DNA from: Pithys albifrons albifrons
Taxonomy: Eukaryota > Chordata > Aves > Passeriformes > Thamnophilidae
Length of the DNA: 64,000 bases
Assembly (NCBI RefSeq): GCF_047495875.1
Contig: NC_092458.1
Coordinates: forward strand, 107,882,227 to 107,946,226
Direction of reading: 5' to 3'
The translations under genes and the position numbers were made by a program. Shown in pieces: positions 47,893 through 59,837 of the stretch; position 1 is the stretch's first letter, and the number at the start of each line of letters is the position of its first letter. The notes below the pieces were generated by a model, which was not told the DNA's origin, made no database searches, and saw nothing but the letters and a program-made list of their open reading frames with translations.

Positions 47893-50800
47893 CAGTGAGA
47901 CACGGTATAGCACACTTCATTCAGCAAAAGACAAAATAAAGTATAAAATAAAAAAGTAAAGCTAATCAAACCCCAGTATTGAGAACCTTTCTCCTTAACT
48001 ACATATGCATCTCTTAAGGATTCAGTATGAGCTCCAACAAGCTGCCACTGGGACCAATAGTGTTGGACCTTTGTCATGCTGTATTGAGGGTTTATTAAGA
48101 GCTTTGCCTGGTTTATTTGGCTTTTTGATGTTTATATGTAGCTTGATTCAGGATTCCACCTTTCTCCAGTGCTCATTAGTTGTATTGGCCTTTCTAAACC
48201 AGGTCTGTTGGGACTGGCAGTGATTGTGACAGATGGTAGAAGAACAGAATTGCTCTGGGACACTGCTGCTCACTCTGTCTCTGTCTCTCTCTTGCCTTCT
48301 TTCCTCTTATTTCAGTGCTGATGTTGGATTCCCATGCATTTGCCCCTGGAGAGACACAAATTGCAGTAGTTACTTATGCAGCACTTCAGACTACTTGTAA
48401 AAATAAACTCTCATGCTTCTCTTTCTCAAATAGAAAGCAATTACGTTTTTATTTTTTGTAATTGGATTTCTCTTTTTCCTTCTTGTAAAAGGTAATGCAT
48501 TGAGAGTATTGGAGCCTAAAGACACAGCTTTGTAGAAAAGCATGTTACAGTTGAGCCAAAGCATTCTTCAGCTGCTTTTGTGGAGTTATTTGTAATTAGA
48601 CATGCTCTGATGGAGAAAAGTGGTATTTTAATTCTGGCCTCTAAAGAGCCAAGATTACTTACAGCAATATTCTCCTAATTTGTGCGATCGATGCATCCTC
48701 CATATTTGTCCAGCACAAACAGGAAAGGCATGTCACTACCATTTAAGCTGTGAAAAAATAGTTTTTTGCTTGAGGAGTCAAAGCACAACTAAGAGAAATT
48801 TTCAGCTGTGGAGAAAGGAAGAAAATGAGGGGAACAAAATCAGTGAGATAGTGGGAACTAAGGAAGAAATACAAGAAACATTAAACTTTTTTATTTTAGT
48901 GTCATTTTTTTTGCCCCTCCTGATTGGTAAGGTCCAGTTTCAGCCTTTTCAATTACTCATCATGTGTGAGATTTTTCTCAAGACATTGTAAAGAGCACAA
49001 AATCTTAAGATTTAGCATGAGAATGGCACCCACTAATATTTCCGTAAATTCTGACACATGATGGAAAAACCTCTTGCACATATCAAGAATGTAATGTAGA
49101 AACACTTGCAAAACAATGTCACAAATGCTTGTGCCATTTCTAGTTTTAAATGTCCTCCCCATTTTTTTCTCTTTAGCTTGCCTAGTACTAAAGGCCAGAT
49201 TTCTCTTCCTTTATTCAAAATAAAAATGTAATACAGAGAGTACCATATAGTCTCCAGTTTCACCAAGGTGACAGACATCTTCCTCCTCTTCTCTGTGTCT
49301 CTGCAGAGATTAATTGCCTTTTCAAACCCCTGTGCATTTTGCCTTCAGAACAGTCTGCCTTTGATCCCTCTCCTCCTTAGCTGCCCATCATCACTGGACT
49401 TACACATGGGGAGGCCTAAACTGGATTTGCCTGTGTATTTGTGAAATTCACTGTTGAAGGGTTCAGCTTGCAGATTCTCCATTGCCCATGGAGAGTTATT
49501 GGATTAACTCTAATAGTGAGCTGCAGCATATCCTGGAGGGGACCTTGGAAAAACGGGAGTAGACCTGTCATTTCAGGGTCAACGCTCTGCCTGTCTTGGT
49601 GTTTGCTTTTCTTAGTTGGAAAATAAAGTCTGCTTTTGTGGTCTCTTTTATTTTGAGGAAGTGATCTCCTAAACCGAAACTGTTTAATGGGTGTAAAGTA
49701 CTATGGTGGATAACCATAAATTCATTATAGTGAACTTTGTATGTAAACAAGCTATGTGGAAGGATGTGAATTCATTACAAACACCAAATTGTACTTAGCT
49801 GTTCGAAAATACAGTGCTCTCTATTTGTTGTCTTCTTGCTTTGTATAACCTTGAGATTGAATCTTGAAGTGATACTGCCTATATTTGAAATGAGGTTGCA
49901 ACACATTTTGATATACTTAACTATAGAGAAAATCCTGCCTTCTGCTACAGATAAAACCCTTTTTTCAAACTAAACAAAAATAAACACATTGTAATTCTTA
50001 GTCTTAAGGTCTTGCTTCTTGTGTTAAAATATTGGAAAACAAAATTTTTCCTAGTATGACTGAACTCAAATCTGCCTCCTTTTGTCTTTGTTAGATTTTC
50101 TGATTTGTGTTGTGAGATGTTTCAGAAGTTATTCAAGTGGAAGCAGGCATGTGCTGTGTACACCACAGCATACAATTTTAATTTCATGGAGGGCAATGGG
50201 TTTTTTGTTCTTTGCCAGGTCTTTTATGAACATGCTGCTAGATCCCCTGTCTAATAGCACCTGCTGTGCTAGTGATGGGGATGTGTATAATGGTATGTCT
50301 ACCTTGGGAGATTATGGGAATGGTGAGGGCAGGGGACCAACAGGGAGGCCAATGTGTGTGTATACTTTCCAAATTCTGAGCTACGCCCCTGGCTAGATTG
50401 CACTGATAAAAGTGGCATGCTGTTAACGCTGGAATATAGAAAGTGAGGATTAAAACACAGCATATCTCTGCATGGTAATGGCTGTGTGTTCTCTGTGCTT
50501 CCTAGCAAAAGGAGCAGCAGAGTAAGAGCCTCTCTAAGGCACAGCTACAGAGCCCAGTTTCAGAGGCTGGCAGCCATCCCTTGAACTTTGAAAGTGCTAT
50601 TATCTGTTATAGCCTGTGTCACCTTAGGTTTTAGGCAGTATGGTGGTAGCTTTATGGATTTCATCTTATAGGGGACTAGTTATTAGGGCAGATGCAACCA
50701 GGGAGTTGACAACCTCCTACACAGAGTGACTGGACTGACATTTGCTGAGCGGTAACAAGCTGCCATAGTATGGTGCCATGGGGGCCCTTGGGCTTGATTT

Positions 50801-52797
50801 AAGAATGCTGACACCAACTGCTTGTTATTTCGTATTTTAGAGCTGTCAGGGAGGCAACTGATGTCAGCATAAAATTATTTGATAGCTCTAAATCATGAGT
50901 AAAGTATGAATCTATTGACAGCAATAAGCAAGCAATCAAATTGTTGAACCCCTCAACTGGGAGAAAATTGACAACTGAATGGTGTGCATACACTTAGGTA
51001 GCATGGGCAGAATATGTGACTGTGGCCCATCTGTGCCTTTGCTCTGAAATCCATGTGTACGATTCAGTCTTTTAATATCCTGCTAAAGCTGCTGCTGTCA
51101 TTGCCCAGCAGGTTTTCTAGGAAAATACTGCACTGCTATTTCCCTTGTGTTCCCACTCAATTTTTTTTATATAGAAAATTGATAATGGTAATATTTCTTT
51201 GTACATATAATCACAATTACATCTACATTCACTAATGGCCGCCTCGATATTTTTGTGTTGAGATGAGGCTCTTGAAGTAGGAAGATGATATTGGACTGTT
51301 ATGCTCACAGTGAATATTTATGAAGCATCCTGCATTCCAACCTCCAAAACTCTATCAGTTGCTCTATCTATGTCCCACTTAATTTTCTTAGATTTATTCT
51401 GGTGTAACCCATTACCGTACAGTGAATCAAACTTGTAAGTTTCAATTGTGGAGTGACAAAAAAGATCTTCTTTTTTCCTTTGCCTCTACAATGTTTCTTT
51501 TTCTGTTTTCTTTCCCACTGCCCTAAGCCCATCACATGGATTTTGGGAGCTTCTGATTTACTAATTCTGTCCCAGTATATAGCAATTGAAAGCATTTAGT
51601 TGTGATTAAAGCAGATTGAATGAGATAATCCCTCTGAGTGAGCAGCTTCAAAAAGCTCAAACACAACTCTTTGGGGACATGAACTAACTCAACACAAGCT
51701 AATTCCTACGGCATGTCCCATGTGATTCGTTAGGCACACCACTTACTGGGTTTTGTTTACCAGATCCCATCAGAATCTTTTTTGGTTTAGAACTGAATTT
51801 TTAAGTAAATTTTAGCAGTCCTGTAGCATGGAACCATACAGAAATTAGAATTCTCTAAACTATGCAACAAAATTAATATTTCCATGTTAGAAATGAGAGC
51901 AAAAATATTTCTAGTGGACAGAGTGGTGACCTGCAGAGGAAGGGTAATAATATGCAAAGCATGGGAAATAGGATTGCTTCTCTTTCAGCAGTATAATGCC
52001 TTGGTTAGACTGTATCACTCAATTCAAGCCCCACTGCCTGGCCTCATGTTTCTTTGCACTTTTTCCAAGTAACAGTGGAATGATGGCCAAGATTTTGAAT
52101 CTGAGGCTCCCTGTAAATGCAGCTGGAGTTGAGAATGTTCTGATGTTCACAGCTTTTTCCAGTAAAGTAGTTTCAGTTGAGATTATAACAGTTGTTATTT
52201 GTTTATATTTAAATTCCTTTGCTCAAATATATTACAACCATTACTTAAAGGGACATAAACATTAAACTCTACGCAACTATCTGATTTTTTCATTTCACCT
52301 TTGAATTACTGAAAGGGGTTTCCCAGCTCATCTGATTGTGTTGGTCATGTACTAGCCATGAGGCTACAGTAGAAAGTGATATGGTTGCTGTCCTTTACTG
52401 TCCCTGTGGAGGACAGACTCAAAATTAAAATGTTTTGGAATATGACATGCTTTACTAAATATATGTGAAACTAATTCGGTCTTGGCTGAACGCTGTGGTC
52501 AATAGAGTTCAGTCCTAAAACTCAATGAAGTAGTTGCTTCCTTCTGGTCTTCTCAAACCTCTAATAAGATCATGTTGCTCTTTATTTGTAATAAATTAAT
52601 TTCCCATTTTTTTTTCCTTTCATCTGAATGCACTCTTGCCACGTAAATGCTGGTAGAAATAAGAAAGCTGGTCTTCAGAAAATTTACCTGTTATATTTTA
52701 TTCTGAGTCAGGTGCAGAAAGTCGGTAAGTCACCTGAGGCAAAAACTTAAGAGGAATGAAAGGATGTCTCTGTTTCAGCATTTTAGTGTAGATCAGT
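47893..52797. other. AT-rich non-coding DNA, nothing recognised
   Basis: A short CT-rich run lies at about 48274-48296. Chance frames reach 104 codons (50082-50396, plus). None is recognisable. Confidence 0.65.
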
Positions 52798-55700
52798 GTG
52801 CTATTCTTCAAAAGTGAATATTGTCACTATCCTATTACTGTCCTTTGGCTCCTGTTCCAGAGGGGTGTTGGGGCATGGGAACTGTGCTCCTTTCAGAAGG
52901 AGTTAAATCAAAAGTGTGTTTCAGGAGAAACTCTCAAGTGTTCCAGCAACCTGTGGGCATTCAAAGTAAGGTGGCAGACTAGGTTTAATTTTAAATGGCT
53001 CTACCAAAATCACATACTGTGTGGATATTTAATTCTTGGCACCAAGCATTTTATTCTACAGAACTGCTCCAGTTATACCACAGTTCTTACAAATGGGGAC
53101 ATGACATGGGCTAAGGTGGCAACTGTGAAAGGACAAACAAGGTGACAGTACAAGCTTTTTGCAACACATCTAGGAGTTTGACTTCTGAAAAAAAACCACA
53201 TAGCCAATGTGGTAATTGTATATATATTTTTAAATGTCTTTGTTATGGCAAAAATATGTGTTATCGAAATCCGAGATATGCTCTCTTCAGAGCTTCAGAG
53301 TAGTTCTCTAACAAGCACTACTTTGCTGTGCTAAATTTGGACTGGGGAAAAATTACAAGCTAAAATTCTAAGCAGTTGCAGAGATCCTTGGCACGTGCCC
53401 AGTTGGCCAGTGTTCATACGTTGTGTTAGCCCAGCTCAGTCCCCAGCCTTCGAGCAGAGAGGTGGTTGCTGAGTCTGGGACAACTGGCACATGTGGGAGA
53501 TCATACATATCTTGGCCAAGTGCCACCTACCTCTGTCTTTTTACAGAAGGAAAACCAATGAATTAGTGGTGAGGCAAATTCTGCTACATTTTGCTATTGT
53601 TCACCAACAAAGGAAAAACAAGGGATTAACTTTAAAAGTTGTAACTGAAAGTGAACAGACTTTGATATGTCTGAGTACATTGCTTTTAGCAATCTCATAT
53701 TTTAATTGAATGGTTTCAGTCATGTGTTAAGTGCACTGCTCTTCCACATTGTAAGTTGCCAATTATTGCTGCCTGCAGTTGTAACTAAATATTAGTGACA
53801 CTTGATCTTGAATCTGGGGCTGATATACTGGACCTGTTTTCCTGTAGATCATACTCTAGAATAGAGGTGGCTCCAGTCCGTCATATATGGAAAATGAAAA
53901 GAAGATTTTGCCAAGCAGGGAAGGAGATATTGAGACTGAACTAATATCGAGCTCCCTTTGCTGCAGGAAAGGGAAAGATCAGAACCAGGGCCAGACTTTC
54001 TTTCTTCCAGTGTTGAGGGATGCTAGAATTAGCAGAACAGTTGAAGCCAATTGAGCAAACATGGCTTTTCAAGATTTACTTATAGGAAATATTTGTTATT
54101 TCTGACAATTTTGTCTGAATTTGAGATCAGCTCTGACTCAGTATAAATCTCTGTACTTCATGGTTTTGAGAAAAACGTAGGAGGCAGAAGGAGTGAGTAA
54201 GAGAAGAAAAGGATTCTTTGAAAGGGAGGAGTTACTTTTGCTGTAGCACTTGTGCAAACTTGATAATTACCATTACATGGCTGAACTAGTTGTGAGAAGG
54301 GAAGAGCTGTTGTTTTAAACCATTCTCCTACTTTTTAGTTAAAAAGCAGTCCCAACTCCCTGTCTTTCTCTTTGGTGTATTGTAGAGCCATTACAGTATG
54401 GGATTACTTGTCACTTGGAAGTATTCAGGACTATCCAAGTTTGACTGACAGTGGTCAGCATTTCAAAGACAGTAAGTTAACACACACTGGAATTTATCAG
54501 TGAGATTATCCCAGGTCAGACAAACAATGGATGAACAGGAGATGAAACACTGGGGGGACTGAGAGGAATGGGCAGACTAAAGACAAGGACAGCATCAGAG
54601 GGACATAAAACAGTTATCTAAGTAACTCCACGTATGAGACTTTCACATTTATATTTGTGTTTGAAAACAGTCAGACTTGTTTTAATATCAAAATACTAAT
54701 ACACTTGCTTCTTTTTTTTTTTTGTAAGAGTTACCAGACTTACTGAGAACTGTCTATTCTTGGCCTGGGCATGCTGATCTTGGTGCATGCTTGAGCAAGA
54801 AATGAGTCTTATACAAATGGACCATTCATATATAACAAGCAAGAACACCTCCAAAGTCTTATGGAAATAAGGTTACCTTACAAAAATGTCTTTTTCTTGT
54901 CAATATTTTATCTTTTCATGTAGTCTAGATACTCTAGAAAGGAGGAAAAACAGGAGTACTGTTTGTCCTTTTTTTCCTGAAAGAACCATTCCCATTTTTC
55001 TCAGCTTCAGGATTAAACTCATAAATCTATCAGCTTGTTGTTGTCATTTTAAGATGACAGAAAGATGAGGCAGAGATCAGAAGTCACTAGTTTTCATACA
55101 GTGCATCTAGAAAAAACTATTGCTATGTCCAGGCTGAGAGCACTTCGCTTTGTAGGAGGATTCTAGTACTGTTCTTGGTGCCACTGGATACGTGAACAAA
55201 ATCAATTTGATTGGCAGGGAGAGTAGTTGGATTTCATTTGTGTTTAAGGGTTTTATGTCACCCTCTTATAAAGTACCATATACTGAAATAATCCAGTTTT
55301 AGGTCTTCAACCATCCACTCCCAGCATTGCTCTTTTCCACTGGGCTTCTGGAAGATAAATACTTGGTTTAGGTGTCACTACTGAGGAATGGTTATATCAC
55401 CTCCATATAGTTTGTATTTTGTTTTGACAGTAAGAAATAGAAAGGAAAAAGCCTCCCTCTTCATGACCACAATTTTTTTAATGCAATGTATGAAAAGAGA
55501 ATTACAGTTTTGAGTGTAAATAGTTGAATCTATTGAATGCCACTAGGTAACTGCTCATTGAATTGTTGTCAATAAGTGGACTGTAATATTACATGCATTT
55601 ACCTGTAATATCTATCCTTGTAAAACTGAATTCTTTATTATAATTTTTATTGTGTCAAGTTTTTTTGTCTAACAGATCTTGATAAAGGCTCTACCTGCAT

Positions 55701-58640
55701 TGTTTAGGGAAAGGTTCTGTTTGGGGCTCCATTAATAATGGATATCATCCATCTGTCTCTCAAAAATGAATTTTCATGATCTCATTGTTTTGAATGTTAT
55801 GGGTAAAGCTCGCAGTTGTCATATGCAGGAAGAAGAATTTGCCTTAGTAGATTAGCCCATTGGTCCATGAAATCAAGAATCCTGCCTCCACTTGCAGCCA
55901 GTTCATTGCTCTACATATTAAGGACACTATTCTGATCACTCAGGATACAGAATTTTCTCTAATTTAAATGAAAAAGCAGCATGATAGGACTCTTTCATTT
56001 CCCTCCAGGATATTAGGGCACATTCATGGAAACGCATCAGGGACAATGCCACATGCTGTGCATATCCTACAAGGGAAGGAGAATCTGTAGAAGAGGAGTA
56101 GTGAACAGTACAGACTGTCATGTTGCACTGATCCTTTTCTCCATATTTCTTTGAAATCTTTTAGTAATTGCATAAGTAGCGGAAGCCCTTGGGCAGCTCT
56201 TAACTTTCATGGCAGCAGTTCTGCAGTAGAACAGCCTGTGCATTAGTGACCTTGGCAGGATTACATAAACAATATTTTCACCTGAGTAAAATGTTCTTCA
56301 AGAGTTTTTTTTTCTTTTGCTTTAGGCATAAGTAATGTTTTCTCCAGTGTCACATTGACAAGCTCAATTTCAATTTCTGCAATGCTGATCATGAGGAAAT
56401 TTCCCTGTTCTGTATCAATTCTAGGCATGCCATGCTCTGTAGTTTGTATTTTTGAACGGCGGACATAGGGTGCCTTGTACTGCTATCTCTCTTCTCTCAT
56501 TTTGGATGACATCATTTGGAAGGTTTTGCAAAAGTCACTTCATGTTCTCAAACTTTGACTCCACTGAATAAAACCTTTAATCATTTGCTTTTTCAGGGTT
56601 AAGTTAGGAAACTGGGAATTTTATCCCCTAAGGCAGGTTATTTCTGATGGTTTTACTGAACAATCATCCCATAGCAAAACAGGACCTGACATATCTCTCC
56701 AGAATTTCTAAACCTAATATTTACCTGGAAGCTGCAGATATCTTGCTGTTTCTGGCTAGTAGGTGGTGTAATAAGTAACTCTGTGAGATATTTGTGAGGT
56801 GAAAGTTTGACAAACCCTTTGCCATTTTTCTCTTAACTTGCATGTAATGATGAAAAAAGAATATCACAAAATACCAATCAAAAGAAAAAGTATGTTATAC
56901 ACATGGCATGTTCCCTAAAGAGAATGTTCATATAGGAAACTTTTGGGGTTTGAAAACTCTTCAAGTAGAGACCGTAAAAGATACTGTGTGACTTGTATAA
57001 ATAAGTACATGCCACAAGCAGAGAATTACAAAGGTCAAAAAAACCTGTCAGAGAAACATTCAAATTGAAAAGTATGTGTAGCTTACACATATTTACATGT
57101 GTGATCTAAATATTAATTTCAAATTAAGGAAGTCACAGGAGGAAGGATGTTCCATGCTTGAACTGTGAGCATGTGAGGCTTTTTTTGTATCTTGCTATCC
57201 TATTAAAATGACAATAGTAATATTTTTTTTTAGATTAGAGAAATTGTTTGCAAGTAAGGATTAGGACTCTGTCCAGCACTAGGGTCTCAGTGCCTATGTA
57301 TGTACTTTGTTTAATAGATAGTTCACACAAATTACATGGCACTGAATTTATCAGAACTGCCCCTGTTTCTGAATGGTTTGTTTTGTGCTGTTGTTGGCTG
57401 TCTCTTTCCATTTATCTGTTTCCTTTGAAGAATGTTTTTAAACACAGCCAGAACTTTTGATTATTTCTCCTTTTTCATGGATTTAGTACACTGGTAACAT
57501 TGTCCTGAACCTGTACTTGGGAACTTGGGAAAAGATGTTAGAAAGAAAAGAGAAAGATAATACTCTTGAAAAGAATGATTTAAATACAGTCTTCCTTTTC
57601 CTCCATTCATTAGACTCAAAAAGTAAGTGTCTTGGATTAGGACATCAACTGATGTATATCATCATGTTTACTTGCACTGATGGCAGGAAAGAGAATTTAC
57701 AGTGGTAGATGATCTTACTGCTGAAATTTCTCCAGGGATCACCTTCCACATGTCATTCTTGTGTCTCGTGATCTATATTCTGACTTTTGGGATTTTTGGC
57801 CAAGTTGTAGTCTGTTGGTTGAACAAGAAGTGGACCAGTTAAAAAAAAACAAACAACAAAACAACAGTTAAAGAAACAATGAAAAAAAGGCATTATATAT
57901 GAAGGCTAGTTGTCTTTTGAAGCATAGAAATAATTTTCAGTATCGGCATTCACAACGTGATGATTTGGTCATTAGTGCCCAAAGGCTTCAGAAAGATAAA
58001 CAGCAATGTGATACAAATTCAAATGAAAAACCATTGCTTTGTCAAATAACATCCGATCTCAAATTAATGGAGTTTTCAATAGCTACTACATCCTCCTGTG
58101 GAATGTTTGTTTGTGCATCTGAATTATCAAAATGAGAGATTTACTTGTTTTCAATCAGAGGCTATGTTTAGTCTTGAGAGTGCATTGGTTTTTCTCTATG
58201 GAATTGAGCTAGGAAATAAAAGTGCAGTGTGATATTCCCATGCCTGGAACTCCAGCTTGTTGGAGTTGGTGCAGCAAACTGCCTTAGCATTAAAAACTAC
58301 ATCCACTCCATGATCACTAGTCCGTTAATTAGGTAACCTGAAGTTCTTCTTTACGGTTGGTTTTGAGATATGAACAAGGCCAAAAAAAAACAACTAATGA
58401 TACATTTTAAAATGAGAATTTGAAAAATAAAAACAGGACTTGTAATGCTATTGTTTCCTTTCAAGTATTGTATTTTTTACTCCTCTGTTCATTGTTGCAG
58501 CCCTCTGTAGCTCTGTTGTTTCTGAGGGATCTTATTCTTGTTTACTCCAGAGAAAGCAAGGGCAGGTTTTTAGATTATTGTGTAGAAGCTGTCCTTTGTT
58601 TGTCTAGTGTCGCTTAGTTAGGCAGTGACTTGGTTTTCTG
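52798..58640. other. AT-rich non-coding DNA, nothing recognised
   Basis: Low-complexity runs include poly(T) at 54711-54723 and an A/C-rich tract at 57840-57866. A ten-base palindromic E-box GGCACGTGCC is at 53390-53399. The 115-codon plus-strand frame at 52798-53145 has no domain I recognise. Confidence 0.65.
57840..57866. repeat. A-rich tract with CAA units
   Basis: A run of A followed by CAAACAACAAAACAACA. Confidence 0.85.
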
Positions 58641-58860
58641 AACCGCTTTGCTTTGCACAGAGTGTGCAGCAGAGAGCACGCGATGGCTCGGAACGGGAGG
58701 AGCAGTGACCAGGGCAGGTACACTCTGCGGCTCGGGCACTGCCGCTCAGTGTCAGCCACGTCACCCCTGCCCTGCTGGCAGAAGTGACAGGTGACAGCCC
58801 TGGGGGCTCTGGCAGGAGCAGCCTGCCAATCACTGTTCAGGGGGGAGCACTCAGCGCCGC
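58641..58860. promoter_or_regulatory. Isolated CpG-rich patch, possible cryptic promoter
   Basis: I count 11 CpGs in about 220 bases, with high G+C, while the flanks are AT-rich and almost CpG-free. The patch contains a CCACGTCACC motif (58756-58765), a CREB/ATF- or E-box-related core. An ATG at 58683 opens a frame running to a donor-like CAG|GTACAC at 58717/58718, which could be a short first coding exon. Opposing minus-strand frames (58604-58873 and 58618-58833) follow from the low stop density. It is shorter than most definitions of a CpG island. Confidence 0.5.
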
Positions 58861-59450
58861 AAAAACTCAACAAAGGATTAAATAAACATCGTTTTCCCCC
58901 ATTGTCCTCAACTGGCCTGTAATTAAATACACACGTAATGTATGGAAATATATATTTAATAAATAGGCTGTGGAGTTACCATGCCTAGGTGGGCCAAATG
59001 TGTAAATTAGGTAGTAGGCAATTTCAGTTTGTGGTCTCTTGCCTTAGGGAGTGTCTTTTAATGACTTGATGTGATGCCTTTTACAGTTTATCGTTGATGA
59101 CATTTTGAGGACACACACAGTTCGTAGAACAAAGAACAATAAAACTAGGGTATGCTTCTGAGTGTGGTTTATATGCCCTCCAAGTTCTAGCAAACAGAAA
59201 TAAAGGGCTTCGGTATATTATTTTCCCTGAAGGTAAGAAAAAAAATGGCTTTATTAAGGAGAAGAATGTTAGCTATGTGACAATAGACTGGTAGTAACCT
59301 AATACAATAACTTCATTTTAATAGCTAAAACATTATTTTATTACTGATATTATTTATTTTCCTTTTTAAAATTTTATTGCTATTTTTAGCCTACATTTTA
59401 TATTTTTGATCTTTAAAAAATCTTAGTGTTTTCAAATTACCTGTATGTCA

Positions 59451-59483
59451 TATAAATATATATATATACATGTATATATAAAA
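59451..59483. repeat. (TA)n microsatellite with ACATGTA interruption
   Basis: TATATATATACATGTATATA-type alternation, itself largely self-complementary. Confidence 0.9.
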
Positions 59484-59801
59484 TTAATTTCTGTTTACTT
59501 ATGTATCAGAAAACTGCAGTGTCACTCAGAAGTGATCCTAAGTTGAAGCTCCAGTCAGTCCTAGATTCACTCAACACTTAGGTTAGTGAATACCTGGAGA
59601 GTACAGACAAAGATCTTGAACTTGACATATTGGTTTGTTCAAGGAATGAGAATCCCACATGCTTTGGAGGGGTGCTGTGGTATTCTCAGCTTGTCTGCAT
59701 TTCCTCAGGTCTTGGTTCTCAGTGTCATTTTCATGTCTTCGTCATTGAAAAGGAAAGCTTTTTTTATTGTCTCTGTAATGAAGAAATGAAAATACAGCTG
59801 A

Positions 59802-59837
59802 AATATATATGTGTGTACATATACAAGTACATATAAT
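59802..59837. repeat. AT/GT dinucleotide-rich tract
   Basis: ATATATATGTGTGTACATAT followed by degenerate ACATATA units. Confidence 0.8.

Noticed and set aside
48680..48780. Zinc-finger-like cysteine/histidine spacing in a plus-strand frame
   Set aside because: The spacing does not fit a C2H2, RING or LIM pattern and the rest of the frame is unlike a protein domain.
58604..58873. 89-codon minus-strand frame over the CpG patch
   Set aside because: High G+C lowers stop frequency. A second minus-strand frame is open over the same bases, so openness alone is not evidence of coding.
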